From assembly GCA_016800925.1 (NCBI GenBank), contig JABCPU010000064.1:168069-232068 (forward strand): a DNA stretch of 64,000 bases, read 5' to 3'. The notes beneath the pieces were generated by a model that saw nothing but the letters and a program-made list of their open reading frames with translations, searched no databases and was not told where the DNA came from. Made by a program: the position numbers and the translations under genes. How positions within the stretch are numbered: the stretch's first letter is position 1; the number at the start of each line of letters is the position of its first letter. Below are positions 31,791-45,873 of the stretch, piece after piece. The DNA comes from Suillus spraguei. Its lineage: Eukaryota; Basidiomycota; Agaricomycetes; Boletales; Suillaceae.

Positions 31791-34700
31791 GGTATCGCGT
31801 TAGTGAGGGAAGAGGAGGTCCATGATGGGTTTCATTATTATTGGAATGTGGGTTGATAAGAGTTGTTTCCCTGTCGGTGAACACGCCTTCCCTGTCACAC
31901 ATTTTGTTAGTCACTTGTCACTCCTTTCCCCGGTGGCAGTCTCGGCCGGGTTAATCTTGCGTATAGCATCATGCCCCGCTCAACTCCCAGAACAAACGTT
32001 GCCGACGCACATCATTTCTTAATTAAGCGAAACCCATTTCCCTAATTCGGTTCTGACGCCATGGACCCCAGTCACTCACTTCATCCCGCCCGCCTCCTTG
32101 AAGGTTCGGGGTCTGCCTCGTGTCGGCGCTCATGAAACCTCCTTCCACCACCGCGGCCCCCATAACCTATCTTTCCCCCGTATCTCCAAATGCTGTCAAT
32201 ATAATAATTTATATATTATTCCCCTCCCCGCGCTCCTCGGTATCCCGCCTCGTGTAGCGGATACTCCCGATTATTCCCGCCCTAATCCGTCGGCCAAGCT
32301 AACTCCTCTCCTCGGTAGTAAACACGAGGCATACACGAGGCCCCGCACCGCCCATCCCGCTTCCACGTATGTTCTATGTTTACACCCGCCCTTGATATCC
32401 GGTCCGTATCTTCTAAAATTTATTCCGCCCAAGAACCACACCGCACCCCTACAGCATGCCCGACGAATTCGAGAATTCCTTCCACTTCATCAACTTAAAC
32501 TTTGTTTTTCACCTCCCTTTGCTCTTTTCGCTTTCTGCCTCGTTTTCATCTCTCTTCCCAATCCGTCTAATCGTGCCTGACAATATCCTTTTCAATCATT
32601 TGTATTCTCGTCTCCAGCGTTACCTCGAGCGTCACTACTGCCCTCAGCGGTCCGTTCATATTCATACCAGTGTATTCACCACATGCTCATCCTTATTTGT
32701 GTTCATCAGGCTAGTGTTCATGGCATATTCTGACATCATTCATTGTACTCGGCATCTTTCTAACCGGCACAGCATATGACCTCCCTAATTGGCCATATCC
32801 TCTAGACGTCAGGAACTACAATGTCCAATCTCATTTTTTGTAGCTCGTGTCCTCCTCGAGGTTCCGTGAACTACCTACTACGTTCTCCACCAAATTCCCG
32901 ACATCCTCTGACCAGAATGCCGTTCTTGATTTATCGGCGGCTGTGCAATTATACTGTCACAAGTGATCCTGCGTAACGCAAGTAATTTTCGAAAATCCGT
33001 AATACACTAGCTTCGATTCTCACTAACCTGCGCTCGTCGGCGATAATATCTGTATCCTGTGTTTTCACTCGAGGTATACTCTATTGGGAACGCCATCCTC
33101 AAACCTCCGGTTGTTCATACCCGACGCATTCAATCAGTTACGCTGCCATCGAGAATGGTTAGCCCCAAATGAATCTCACGGCTCTAGCAGCTTGTACGGC
33201 TTTGGAAAGTTACCTTGCACTAAAACATGCCGGCTACGTTGTATTCTTGGGGCTTTCCGTGGTCTACGCCGTTCATCATAAGCAATAGAATCACAATAGC
33301 TTGCCCTTCGATACGGGTCCCGTTCAAAATATGAAATGCCGTATGTGCTATCTACACATAATATGTAGTAGGAATCTAGCGGTGGCCGTACGCAACGGAC
33401 AAACTCAGCGAGTTGCATCGTTTCCTACGGTGCACGGGCTTTTGGTCCAATTCGTCTGGATATCCTGCTTCTAATTGTTTGCTACTGCACTTGTAGCTCC
33501 TACTTTCATTCCATTAAACCTTCAACCTCAAGTGTAGGGCATAGGGAGCTAATTAGCGGCGTCCGCAAGCAGCAGACAGATCAAGACTTGTGACATTTAT
33601 CGCTAATGCACAGGGACCTTGATCACCAATTCATCTCGGTTCTCTAACTTTTCCACTGCACTAGCAACTTCTATCGCCATTCTACATACTGGCAGGGCAT
33701 TCTAAGAGCTAGCGGCTTGAAGCGGCTGCATTCCCAAGCTACCAGTTCTGTAGGCCAAATGGCTGTCGAATTCTACGCCATTCAAAAATACGACAATCCT
33801 CAAGTTTTAGACACCAGTCTTTTTACGCGCGTACTGCATGCGAACGGCAGGATTTTTCTGATAGTCAGATTTACTCGACGTATTGTCTCATCTTTCATGT
33901 CCCGGATGCTCCTAATGAACTCAAAACACAACCTCATCGGGACCGCGGTTGTAAACGCTATCCACCACCTAATGAATAGCAACACGCACAGTGCTTACCG
34001 GTATCCAATCTCTTGCCTATGAATTTCCCAACTTCGATGACATCGACGTCCTTGCCGATCTTGACGCCTCACCTCCCATGAAGATGCTCCATATTGATCA
34101 CGACGTGAGCACATGTCAATATAACTTAAACAGGCGCATCTCAGCTGACTTGGATTATTTTGGTCTCAGCGGCATGCAGTGCACCCCGAGCGAAAAGCCA
34201 TTCTAATGCACGCACACACCGCATGCACTACCAAGCCTCCGACATCGTCGCTACTTCTCTGGTTCTTGTTACCGAGTGCCTCGCGAAATCATATTCATTC
34301 AAGCCGGGGAATTACGAGATTGTATAGTTTCATGTTCCTGGTTTGGGACCTGTGCAGTTGCCTTGGGGTCACGCGCAAGTAGCAGCCAATATTGTCTCGA
34401 CGTATTACCCAACGTCAATTATTTTTCGTGTGAGCTTCTGATACGTCACGACGCGATGCATGCCCCACTCGAACAAATTTCGAAGGGGCGTAGGGTTTTA
34501 GTGATTGATTCAATGTTTTTGATCTCGTTTAGGCTTTTTGTGGGGAATAATTGATTTAAATGACGTTTAAATGGCATTGAATACATCCCTCTATGTGTAC
34601 GTACATTACACCCACCCTTCATCCCCAGATACACCGCATCTAAAAAACGACAATCTTAGCCGCGAACATCTTCGCCCAGTATGGCACAGCACATGACCCC

Positions 34701-37700
34701 TGAGCTCGATCGAGGATCACAAAGCTCTACTAGATCCATCTACTCGCCCCCCACCCGCATTTGCTGTGCCTTCTATTTATATACAGTATCCACTTATCCA
34801 AGGTATGCGACATCACTGCATGCTCGCCTTCTTCGTTCCTGCAGCGAACCCATTTTCCCTCATCTTGGCAAACCCTACACATTCATGCACATCAATATGA
34901 ACGCTGCATCGCCGCATACGCGTTGCACGAAAGTAATAGTAATACAACGCAACGACAACGCTTTCCCGCTTTTGGCGCGCCGTGGAGCCCAATCCATATG
35001 TAATCACTCAAAGCCTTCATCTAAACTCACGCTCCCATCACTGTTAATGACATAAATGAGTTCATATTTCAGATGCCGCATGCATCATGTTTCATCCCAT
35101 GACTTCTCAAGATCTCATAACTCGACGCTCAGAATGGCTCATGACTTATTCGGGAAGGCTTCGTTATCAGCCTGTGTCATCGAGTGTTTTTTTTTGGTTT
35201 TGGATTTTTCGAATCCCATACGTGTTCCAACCTGCCAACGTGCACGCGAGTTTTGTTTCTGGGCTGGGGGCCCCGAACGTGATGTCGTTTGCCTCGTGTT
35301 CGGCGCATGTACGCGAACTCCCGTGTTAATGGGCGCTCGTGCGTTCGATGGCGTTGTTACTTCCCACCGCTCTTTTGCTTCTGTGTTATCTGATCGGCTG
35401 TTGCTGCGTGCGTGATGTGTTGGTGGTGGGCGATTTGCGGTCGGATCCTGGGAGTGGCTCTAGCGCTGATGACATAGCCTGAACGATTCTATCTGGCGGG
35501 AGGGAATTGCGTTTGAAAAAATGGTATTCAGAGCTTCATCGATTGTCCTACGAACTGATCTACTATTGAAAGCTCACGATGTCCACCTGTCTCAAATAAA
35601 CGAAGAACATTTCCGAAGGAATCGAATCGACGAGTCATACAGCTCTCATCAAGTGACCTCCGGTTGCACAAGAACCCGTCCTTCCGATGATTTGTCTAAC
35701 ACGATATGACCGAATGAAGAAGCTCGGCTGAAAACCAGTTCTGCCCGATCAAGATGTATACGTCCACTTCCTAACTTTATCGCGTCAAGGTCTCAAGGCT
35801 GACGGGACGCCATCCGTTAGTTTTTGTGACACATTATGGTGGAATGGGAAAGGAGCCGGTTGGATGGTTGGGTGGTGGTCCTCTGCGGGGATGCGTGCCG
35901 TATCCCGCCCTAACATCACTGTATTCGCTGGCAGCTTGTCACTCGCTTTCCCATAGATCCCTTCTGGACATCTCAGGTGCCATGTATGGGCCGTAAAGAG
36001 ATACATCCCCCTGTCAAAACAAAAGGGGCTCTAGTAACCGCGCCAAGTGACAGAGATTCATGATGGCAGTACTAGCGACGAGCCATCTTGAGGCATCGAC
36101 CCCGCCTTCGCCTTCCTTTCCCGGGTGCCATGCTCCAGGGAAACCCTGATAGGTCGTCTCATTTATCAAAATTTCCTTTTACTTCTTTGGTTCTTGCTAA
36201 CTCGACTAATCGTCCTCGATAGGGCGTTTTTGCGCCTTTGTTCTTGTTCTCGTGATTTACAGCTTGGCCACTGAATGTCCGCCGGTTGGATATAAGACCA
36301 TTTTGGGCTGATGCAGCACGTTTGGTTTGGGCGCGGTCAAGTACTACGGGAGGGCGTAATTATGAGGCGGGTATCTCTTTTTTTGTTTTGTTCGGTTCGG
36401 TTGCCTGATTGTTCTGCGGTCGCTGAATTTTCTTAATCCCAGGGCAAGGGCGTGGTGATCGATTTTCGTGTTAGACCATTTTTTGATTACAGGTTCCCTA
36501 GTTCTGCGAGAGATGATGATCAGAAGATCTGCAGATATCCATGTCTGTTCTTTGTTCATCCGACCCTGTGATGAAATCATGATTTGGCAAGTCATGCATT
36601 TCTGAATACAGTAATGGAACAGCTAAAAAGATTATCGAATGCAGATTGATTCCAAAGCTAAGCATCAAGTTCTAACACGCCAATGATTATCAAAAATATA
36701 CTGTCAGATACCCACGTCCGAGTCCGCTCTTTGTCATCCCTCGATGGTGATATCATGGTTCACATGGTGAGCCGCACACCGCTGAACAAAGTGAACAGCG
36801 AGAATCGTTCTAATGCGGTTTTACGCCAACACATATGCTTCAGCTAAACTCGCCCAATAATAAAGCCCCCGGCCTCCCGCGATAGGCTTGCGTGGAGACT
36901 GCGGTCCTGAGCGCTCCACTCCACCGTCTCGCATGTCGTGCATGTTCTGGATCTTGCACGCACTCAGATAAATCTGCGTCGACGAGCCTCGTGTTTTGCG
37001 CGTGTTTTGCAAGATCGTATGCCACGTCCCAGGACTACCTCGTGCCTTCCGCCACCCAGGCCCTGAACATCTCGGCAGCGTCGTTTACTCCTTTCTTCGC
37101 CAAGGACTCCTAATGTAGAGTTCGCGGGAAACCTGGGTCCTAAATTGATATGTCCAATGAGATCGCGCAGACGAAACGTCGACAGGCAGGTGATTTTCCA
37201 GCGAGTGCTGCCAGTGTGCACCATCTTCCGAGTGGCAAGTTTGGCTCACGGTTGGATTAGGGGGGCTCGAGATCAGTTGACCAGTCCTCGTTCATTCAGA
37301 AATTAATTGACAGTTTCTTGATTGATTGGGACGTCATAGATTTTCATTTGTTTCTTATCTGCTGACTTTGTAATTGAAAATCGGTTTCGCTTGTCTATAT
37401 CCTCGGCGAAGCAGTCCCGTTGACAAGTCGATGTGACAAGTCCCTGAAAACCCTGAGCTCGTCGAGCAAAGCGGCTCCTCACACAAGGCTTTGGCAGCGG
37501 CGTAGGATCCATTAGCACCAGCTTGACAGCGTTGGCCTTGGGCGGCATGTCAGTGTCAGTCAGGTACGACATCACTGCCATAGCGGAAGAAATTCGCTAC
37601 GGCTGTATTGGGTTCTACTTTCGCTTGCTATCATTCCTTATCAACCCTGCTCGCGTTCGGGAGACTACATGAATGTACAATAAGTACCTGTGTACTAGAT

Positions 37701-37755
37701 TGAGCAAATTATACAATAATAAATCGACTCATCTATATCACGCCATCACTCGTAT
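31791..37755. other. gene-poor interval of about 6 kb
   Basis: Short open frames occur on both strands, the longest plus-strand one at 32,098-32,580, but none has a recognisable domain, plausible splice structure or codon pattern like the genes on either side. 31,791-32,100 is the 5' flank of the zinc-finger gene and is pyrimidine-rich on the plus strand further out (32,380-32,600). I found no LTR, transposase or tRNA here. Confidence 0.45.
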
Positions 37756-39500
37756 TTAACCGCTAATAAAATCGGTCGGACCCCAAAATTCGTCAGGCTC
37801 AAGGTGCTCCATCAACTCGTCCACCAGGATGAGCAGATAAGGGATGTCGACATCTTTAACGACACCGACGCCATCAGGATACCAAATCTTCCTCTCCTCA
37901 TAGGCCCACTTCCATCGCTGCAGATAAACTCTGATTAGACCTAAAGTCGACCACGTGGTGATAGGAAGGACTCACTAGATATCGGATCAGTTCCTTGTCC
38001 TCAGGCATGACTTTTTTCCACTCCTCGCTCTCGTAGCTCGTGCAAAATATTCGGTACGAATCTAGGGCGTACCGGCCTACGCCTGGATAGTGTGAGATGG
38101 GTGTTGGCGGATATGGTATAGTCATTTTACGGGCCCTTTTAGGGGATCCGAGACTTTTGCGTTTTCTTGGATTCACATAAGTTGGCGCAGTGATTTTTAA
38201 TTTCGCAAGGATCTCTAAGCGGCATTTAGATGGACGGAGGACATCAGTAGGAGGATCATCTATATATCGTTTGGACATCTCCTTCAGCCATGCCGCTCGT
38301 TTGTTGTAGAGGCCGAGCGGTCGCAGAATATTCACTAGCTCGTCATTATCAGCTTGTTATGAGACGTTTATCAGCGTTCGTAGCAGGGTCGAGAAGTTGG
38401 AGCCTACCCTCGATCATATCCCGAGGGATTGGCCAGCGATCCATGAGCTTCCAAAAGACTGGAATAGCATATCGACCAGTAGTCACATTCAGTAGTTTGA
38501 CGGCGATCAAGAGTTTCCAGGGATTATTAGAAACAGCAGCTGAAATGACAAGTTGTGAGAGATGAGAAATGCTGTTAAGACACGTAGGATAAGAAGTACC
38601 CTGTATCAAGATTGGCTTCGCATTTGCGATATATCCGATAAGATCGTTGAACAGGTCTTGACGGTATGTCGGAAATGCGGACATATTCTTGTGTGTGAAG
38701 AGGTCCCCCGACGGAAAAAAAGAAGGCATCCATAACTCGCCAGATTGTGTGACATTGGAAAAATATTTCGAGGTTACCGGTGTTGTGGGATCTGGGCTGA
38801 TTTTATGGATGACATCCGTGTTTTGTGTTGCCACCTTAGATGTAGCTTTTGATTTACTAGATAAAGCGGTAGGCTGGTGGAGTGATATGGCAGAAGGCAC
38901 GACCTTGCGGCGTTTTCGAGGTCTGGAAGATGGGGTGGGAAGCATCAGGGTTTGGTGTGTAGACCGAACTTCATCAGGCATAGGTGTCAAGTAACATCCA
39001 ACGACTGGAATTTTCATCTCCACTTCCGATTGCTCCACAAAACTATCAGCCTTGGCAGTTAGGTCGCGATGACGAGTGTTAACAGGTTCGAACTTGCGCT
39101 TCTTTTTTGTCCTCTTCGATACTTCTGGTGATTCATCGTACATCGACAGCAGTGGGACTGTAGGCGCAGGCTTGACAACAATCTCTACCGCGTCAAGTAG
39201 TTTACGAGGAGTTTTGCACCTGCACTCGGTAGAAACACCCTTGCGTGAGGGCGCGAAGCAGATAGAAGACTCTCGTGTGGGTACTTGCTGCTGATTGGTA
39301 GTTGCGGATTCATTCCTGAGGCGCTTTGATTTGGCATGAGAGACATCCTGTGAGGTAGTCTTCGAAGCTCGAGGCTTTCTAACAGTCACTGGAAGATAAT
39401 CACTATTTTCAGGCAAGCGTTTCCTCTTCAGCGAAAGAGAGGTCTGGGGGGTATAAGCATACGAGCGCAGAAGCTGAGAAAAGGTGGAAGGGGTGCTCAT
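37756..39500 (-). CDS. MBD4-like DNA glycosylase (HhH-GPD superfamily)
   Basis: Three exons (39500-38408, 38352-37976, 37917-37756) give 543 residues; introns are 55 and 58 bp. The first 320 residues are basic, low-complexity and probably nuclear. The catalytic domain covers about 335-540: NPWKLLIAVKLLNVTTGRYA, IPVFWKLMDRWP, LVNILRPLGLYNKRAAWLKE, then YPGVGRYALDSYRIFC with the catalytic Asp, and a C-terminal RWKWAYEERK. These match the catalytic domain of MBD4, which removes T or U opposite G after deamination of (methyl)cytosine. There is no methyl-CpG-binding domain. The domain is split by a 60-residue basic insert (about 400-460) absent from animal MBD4. It is divergent with the BCAS3-like gene, 338 bp apart. 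Confidence 0.88.
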
Positions 39501-39838
39501 CGACTGAGCAAGAGATAGCGGTGGACCATGAGTGATGGACCGGGTGGACCTCTGGACTGTGTCATGTGGCGTTGCGACCGGAAAAGGTAAAGTCAGGTTT
39601 AGTGACTCGGCTTGGGGAAGAAGGGGGAGGGATTGGCAGACGCTCCTGTTCGTCGGCAGCCACCACTACAGCGTAACACAAGCAGTCTCTTTGAACAATA
39701 ATCACATCTTATATTCTTTCAAATCTCTTTTATAGTTCTTGCATTCATTTACAAGAACACATACAAACCCGCGCGTCTACCAATTCATTTCTTATCTATC
39801 GAAACAGTCCGGACTATTTCTTTCATTCGTATCTCTTA
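39501..39838. promoter_or_regulatory. shared divergent promoter region
   Basis: 338 bp separate the start codons of the MBD4-like gene (minus, 39500) and the BCAS3-like gene (plus, 39839), so both promoters must lie here or overlap the genes. No TATA box is obvious near either start; the half next to the plus gene is pyrimidine-rich (tctttcattcgtatctctt), common in fungal promoters. Confidence 0.5.
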
Positions 39839-42800
39839 ATGCCATCAAGGAAGAATCGAAATGCAACTCGTCATTCAGCTCATACTCCTGCTAATAATTA
39901 CTCCCCTGCTATCCTTCCAGTTGACTCAAATTCTCCACCTTGGTCTACGGAACAGTCCCCCCTTCTCGAGCCAGACAGACCTCCAGATTCTCCTATCATT
40001 CAAATCAATCTCGAACTTCCTGCAGTCGTGGCAATGGAAGACGAAAGTTCACCCATCAAGCATGACGGTGGTCTTCTTCTGGCAACCCCCGAGTCTCGTC
40101 CCTCACCTGTGCGCTCAGAGGTTAAGCTTCTTCCAACAGAAGATGACTTTACGTCCATACCAGGAGCTCTGGGCCACACGCGATCTCCTGTGCTTGCCCG
40201 GTGAGCATTCTCTCTTTGTTTGTCTCTTCCCGTCCTTTTTTGGGGTGCCGCAGTTCTTTCATACTTGAGGGAAACACAAGGGGCATTTACATGGCGTGGT
40301 GTTGTCTTCACTGGATATTGTATCCTCACCTTGATGCGTCACATCAACTTTCCTGTGTCGTGACATATTCAATCGACAAGTATAGTAGATCACCACGTGC
40401 GACCTGCCGCATTCTGTACACCACTGTCTTCTCGTTCGTTTCCCCATTACTTTCCTTCATTAGACACAAAAAGGCAAGATAGCTGAGATTGTACCCTTCT
40501 AGCGAGCCAACCATGCTTGAGAACTTCTCTCGCACTGTGCGCAACTATGTACCGACTTCCATTCCTGTTCCTGTCTCCGCACCCTCTCCGCCCCGGGTGT
40601 CGAAACCCGTTTCTTTTGGTAGCTTCATGGCCCCTCCCGGTGCCTCAAGTCTGTCTCCTGGGCCACCAGGTCCAAGGACACCCATTGTTTCTCCAACCAC
40701 GAGGAAGCCTCTTGGCGCCGGTTTAATCGGAAATCAAGAGACATGGAGAATGAGGTCAGGCGCCCAACTTGACTCAGCAGGTGTCGATGAACCTGCTATC
40801 TTCGGCTCTGAGGATGAGGACTGTGAAAGCTCGTTCTCAGGAGATCAGCCTTTGACAACTTACCCTACGGCTGCAGAAGGCGACTCTATTATGTGGTCCC
40901 ATTGGGACACCCTCGTTGAGAATGGTTCGGGACCTCGGTAAGCTAAATAGTATCTCAGGAAAAGACAGTTTTGTAACAGACGTCACATCATTTAGGCGTA
41001 TACTGTTACTTGGCTACACCACTGGCCTTCAGATTTGGGACTGCACAATCCTAGGATCGGTGTCTGAGATTCTGAACCTTACTGATTATCCCTTTGGGCC
41101 CATTACCTTTGCTGGTGTGCTTGCAACGCCACACTCCTCTAGAGAGCGTGATTATGACAGTTCCAGGCCTCTGATTGGTGTAGTGTGCGTTAAAATTCAT
41201 ACTGGATACATGGCATCCACATCTGATAAGCGGAACATACAGCTCTAGGTCGAAAGACAAGTCAACGATGTCTATTTATTCATTGCGGGCTCACAAGGTC
41301 ATCAAGCATTTTCCATTTGTTAATGTGACAACCTTTGCTTCAAGCGTACACTTCATTGTTATTGTAAGTGTATATCTTATCTATCGACAAGACATTGTTG
41401 ATTAGTAAATGACAGAGTACTACAAATCCACCAACTCTGCACATTCTTTCTTCAGCATCCTTTACAGAGCTACATACTATTTCTTCGCTTGCCATTCTTC
41501 CTTCGTACACAACAATTCCATATAAAGCCAATACCAACATTGTATCATTAACAACGATAGACTCCATCAACACCAACCACGTTTCTCATGACTACCCCGC
41601 CCCCACGTTCGCTCTTTCTCATCGCATCTTGGCATATGCTTCCCTGCCTCCTAGAGCAGACTCTCATGTTGGAGCCGTATCTCAACCTCACACGCGCCTA
41701 CGCTCCCCATCAAGCACTCTTGGAATATCTCATGCTGCTGCACTCAAGGTCGGGGGGACCGTTCTCAGCGGGGTAAAGTCTCTTGGTGGAATGGCATATT
41801 CCGCTGCTGCGGAGTATGCGAGATCTCGCGCGGGCGCGGGGGATCAACCACGCGTTGCTCAAGGGCAGTCATCAGTGATGAGTGGCGTCAGTAACCTCTT
41901 CTTTTCACGGAGCGCTCCTGCTGCGAGTAGCGGTCATTCGGACTCAACCGAAGTTACATCTCCATCGTCGACGTTATTTCCAAATACCCAAGATCGACAA
42001 GAGGAGGCGGATTCTTCGACGCTATCGTCGGGTTATCATATCACAGTACTGGATCTAGCTTCCCTTTTGACCGGAGACAGTCCGTCTGTACGCATCATTT
42101 CCGAATTCATCGCATTTAAGCACCAGCCCGTGTCCTCTCTCAAGTTCACTCTTGATGGGACCTCCTTGCTAGTATCTCCCAGGGATGGGCAAGCTGTTCG
42201 CACTTTCCAGATTCGGCCTACGCCGAGTATTTTACTTCCCGTCGACTCCAAGAAGTATACTGGCGATCTTCAAACTGCGCTTGACGATCGACAATTCAAT
42301 GCCGAACCAAGTTCACCGTGGCACGTGTACAATCTACGCAGAGGTCGGACAACTGCCGTCATTGATGGGATCGAAGTTTCGCCGGATGGGAGATGGGTTG
42401 CTTTCGGGACTAGGAAAGCAACAGTACATGTCTTCGCTATCAATCCATATGGTGGAAAGCCAGACTTGCGAAGCCATATGGAGAACAGGGTTCGGAATAC
42501 AAACGAGGCCGTAAGTAAACGTTCTCGTTTTGACCCGTTTAGCTTTGCTCAGACTGTGTTAGCATGTCCCGTTATCCGTTGAATTGTCGTCGCTTGTCCG
42601 TCTCAGATCCGTCAAGGCATCCGCTCATGGCGGCGTTAGGCCGGGGATCACCTTTACGTTCCTTCCTAGTGACACACCGTTGCCTGCCAGCCTCCAGCCT
42701 CCCCTTTCTGCTATCACATCATCTCCTAGCACATCCTCAAGTCGTTCTGACCTGCATTCTCCGCCTCGGGCGAGGAAGGCTGCCAACTTCCAGGATCTTC

Positions 42801-44015
42801 TTCTTTTTGATCCCTCTGATGGCGTGCTATCTTTACGACGTGTCATGCTTGAACAACGTCCTCGGGATACAGGCGCATTCTCGTACACATTAGCCAACTT
42901 GCCGACGAGCATATCGCTTCCCGGTACTAGCACCGCTGGTCGTCTTAGCACATCGCCGCACAATCGCGTCGGCGTCGCATCGGCCAAGACTTCTGGTCTA
43001 ACTCAAATGATGTTGGAAACTGCTAGCGAATTGCACGGACGAGACACCATGATCGCTACTTGGCAGCTTAGGCGACACCGAGATTGGAGCGAAGTCAAAC
43101 ACGTGCAGCGTTTGAGTGCAAGGTCTCCAGGACGAATGCCTATTGCAAAGTATGTGCTTCTGTCAACAAAGTCGCTTCGATACTGATTGCATTACCTTTA
43201 GCTCCCTTGCTCATGCAGAGCTGTCTACATGTTCAAGGTCACCGAATGTAGTTCCTCGTCTGATCTATCTCGTCCACCAATTCAACTTTTACACTCTGGG
43301 CGAAGATTACCATGCTCTCATTCGCCGCAATCAACTAGACATGACAGGAACCAAGATGGACGTGCGCAAGGAGGTAGAAGTTAGTGCATATTCTGCAGGC
43401 ACTGGAGAGTCCTTTGTCGAAGGATTTTCACCTCGTGATATGGGACGAGTCGCATCTTCCTTTGACGAACCGATAGCGTCTGCTATATCTGCCGATATGG
43501 AGTACCCGCGTTCATCTCGGTCTCTCATCCCCATGCTCCCGAACGGGGTAGGCTTGAAACCACGGTCCTTCAAGAACCCTATCCCCATACGCGCGATGAC
43601 GTCGAATATCGCCGAAGGCGTCGGAGAAGGCTTTGGTCGCATCCGAAGAGAAATCAATCGAGTTCGTTCCCCACAGCCTGTGCCCCGACCAGAGGGACTA
43701 TCAGCATCGGTTCCTCTTGAGTTTGACGAGCATGACGAGGATCTAGCTTTCCCGGGAATGGAACGAGATGATGACGTTGTGGATGACAATACGTCTAGGG
43801 GCGGAGACGCCACCGACCCTTCGATTGATACACCTCCCACTGATGCTGAGCTGTGCGATGAAGGCACAGAGTTATGGCATGGTTGGACAGAAGAAGATAA
43901 GCTTGCGGTGGATGAAGCAGAACAGTTTGACGATGTTGTCGGATTCCTAGACGAGGAGCAGACACCGGCGATTCAAGCGGAGCAAAGGAGGGCAAATAGG
44001 AAACAGCTTTGGTAG
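39839..44015 (+). CDS. BCAS3-like WD40 protein
   Basis: Seven exons (39839-40200, 40503-40937, 40996-41184, 41243-41363, 41416-42510, 42563-43149, 43202-44015) give 1200 residues with consistent phases. Introns are 52-58 bp except the first (302 bp), so exon 1 is the least certain; translation might start at 40513. WD40-like strands include GYTTGLQIWD, STMSIYSLRAHKVIKHF, PPTLHILSSAS, SLKFTLDGTSLLVS and GIEVSPDGRWVAFGTRKATV followed by HVFAINPYGG, a strong BCAS3/Atg18-like signature. The BCAS3 C-terminal domain follows (NSLAHAELSTCS, LIYLVHQFNFYTLGEDYH). Human BCAS3 acts with PHAF1 on phagophore membranes; a role in autophagy here is inference from family. It is convergent with the C2H2 gene, 233 bp apart. 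Confidence 0.85.
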
Positions 44016-44248
44016 CTATCGCGCGTTTCCGGTGCTGCGCCTCCTGTTGCTTACTACCTACGTTTGTAATGTGTACTATCTATCTGACATGTAACACGCG
44101 GTCCAATGAAATCAGTAAACTTTGTTTTCAGTCCAAGATAAATGCTACATGTAAACAGAGATGCTCAGGGTGATATCGAGATACACATGTTGGTATGTAG
44201 TGACCATAATCAGCGTGACATTGATTGACAAGAAATGAAATTGAGATG

Positions 44249-45873
44249 TTATGAACGACTTGAAACTGGTCCGTTCTGCCTTGCAACCCCGCGACCCGAG
44301 GTGTCACAGGGGAATGCAGGTCGTAGGGCTGTGGAAACCCGAGAATCTGTGCAAGAGCGAACGTAGGCTGGGTTTGACGGTCTATAAAGGTATTCCGTTG
44401 GGTGCGATGGCGACGGGCCGAGATGAGAAGGTGGGCGGTGACGGGGATAACTATAAGAAGTAGTTTTCCGGGTTGGGGAAGGCGATCGTGACCAAAACGA
44501 GTTGTGCTGCGACCCTGATCCACCGGGATGATTAACCTCCTTATGTTCTTTACTGCAGCCCTCATATACATCCATTGCGTAGTGGGAATCATCGTCGGAA
44601 AGATCGTCTTCTGACTCTTCTGAATCTGTTGCGGGTGGCGAGACCAATGACTGACCGTGCCCTAGCATATCCGAAGGGAACGGGGATTGGTCACATGTAC
44701 CACGTCCATCCATGTCAACCAAGTGGCCCGCAGACAGTCTCGTGTGATTCCGCCAGTGGCGACGCATGTTTGAATTGACGTTAAATTCACGACCACATCC
44801 TGGATATGGGCACTGATATGCTAAAAGAGGAAAAGTCAGCTAGTGTCTTCGTGGGCTGTTGCATACGAATTGAGAAGAAATGATGGAACGAGGCAAACAC
44901 GATTTGTCTTGAAGACGGACGAGTCCGAGATAATCAGATATAAACGTACGTTTTGCTCCCGTGTGCGTGTTTACGTGGATCTTCATGCTGCTGGGGCGAT
45001 TGAATCGCTTGCCGCAATGAGGACACTGGTGCTTCTTACCGCGCCCTTCTCCATGCAGCATTGTGGTTAGATGATCCGACGACTTTAGGTAAGGTCTCCT
45101 GCCGTCATTTGTCATGACGGTGGAAGCAGAATTTGGAGGGTCTGATACAGAAAAAGACAATACGGAAGACGAAGGCAGTGATCTGGATTCTTGAACGTGT
45201 TGAGTTGGACTAGGTAGTGTAAAGGCATCGTCCCGCGGAATTTGGGAACTATAAAGAGGGCCAGGAGACCTATGCTTGTGCCTTTGTTGTGACTGCCGAG
45301 GAGGTACGAAGGCAGCCATAGAAACGCGGAAAACCGGTGTTGATCCATTGGCAATTCCTGCGCCGGATTTTCCCTGAGAGGATGCTGTTGCACGAGTACG
45401 CAATTTAGTGCTAGAAGCGATATGCTCGAGTGAGGATGAGAGAGGGTCAGCTCGGAGGACATTGAATGAATAAGTTGCAGGAGGTTCTGAAACCTGTTGG
45501 GTGCGATAGGATAATTGACGGTTTTGGGCCGAGTCTGAACTTGTGCTGGATGGAGGTGGGGATGGAAGACTGCGAATTGCGGATGCATGTTCTAGTGCGG
45601 AATCACCCCTACGATAGCCGCGGTGACGAGATGTGCTGGTACCGTCGCGAATATGATCCTGGTGTAGATATGAGTATTGACGGGTGTAAACAAGCTGAGT
45701 GGAACTTACGGAACTTGGTGATAAATCAGTGTCCTGAGAGGAGGATTGTGTACGGATTGAGATTTCTAGATGTTGAAGAAGAGTGAGTGACGGTGGAATG
45801 AAAGAAAAGATGTGTAGTATGTACCAGGAAAGATGTCACGAATACTAGGGAGTGGTACACTCTGGTGAGACAT
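44249..45873 (-). CDS. C2H2 zinc-finger transcription factor
   Basis: Four exons (45873-45825, 45765-45710, 45658-44950, 44820-44249) give 461 residues. It starts MSHQSVPLPSIRDIFPE, an N-terminal pattern common in fungal C2H2 factors. Two fingers lie around residues 250-310: HQCPHCGKRFNRPSSMKIH then the linker HTGAKP, and YQCPYPGCGREFNVNSNMRR followed by HWRNH. The intron inside the linker (129 bp) splits the fingers. The C-terminus has an acidic stretch (SEESEDDLSDDDSH). The second intron (45709-45659) is 51 bp, in frame and without stops, so it may be retained and add 17 residues. DNA target and pathway are unknown. Confidence 0.82.

Noticed and set aside
32098..32580. 160-codon plus frame
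   Set aside because: It is Pro/Ser/Leu-rich translation of a pyrimidine-rich stretch with no domain; codon use does not resemble neighbouring genes.
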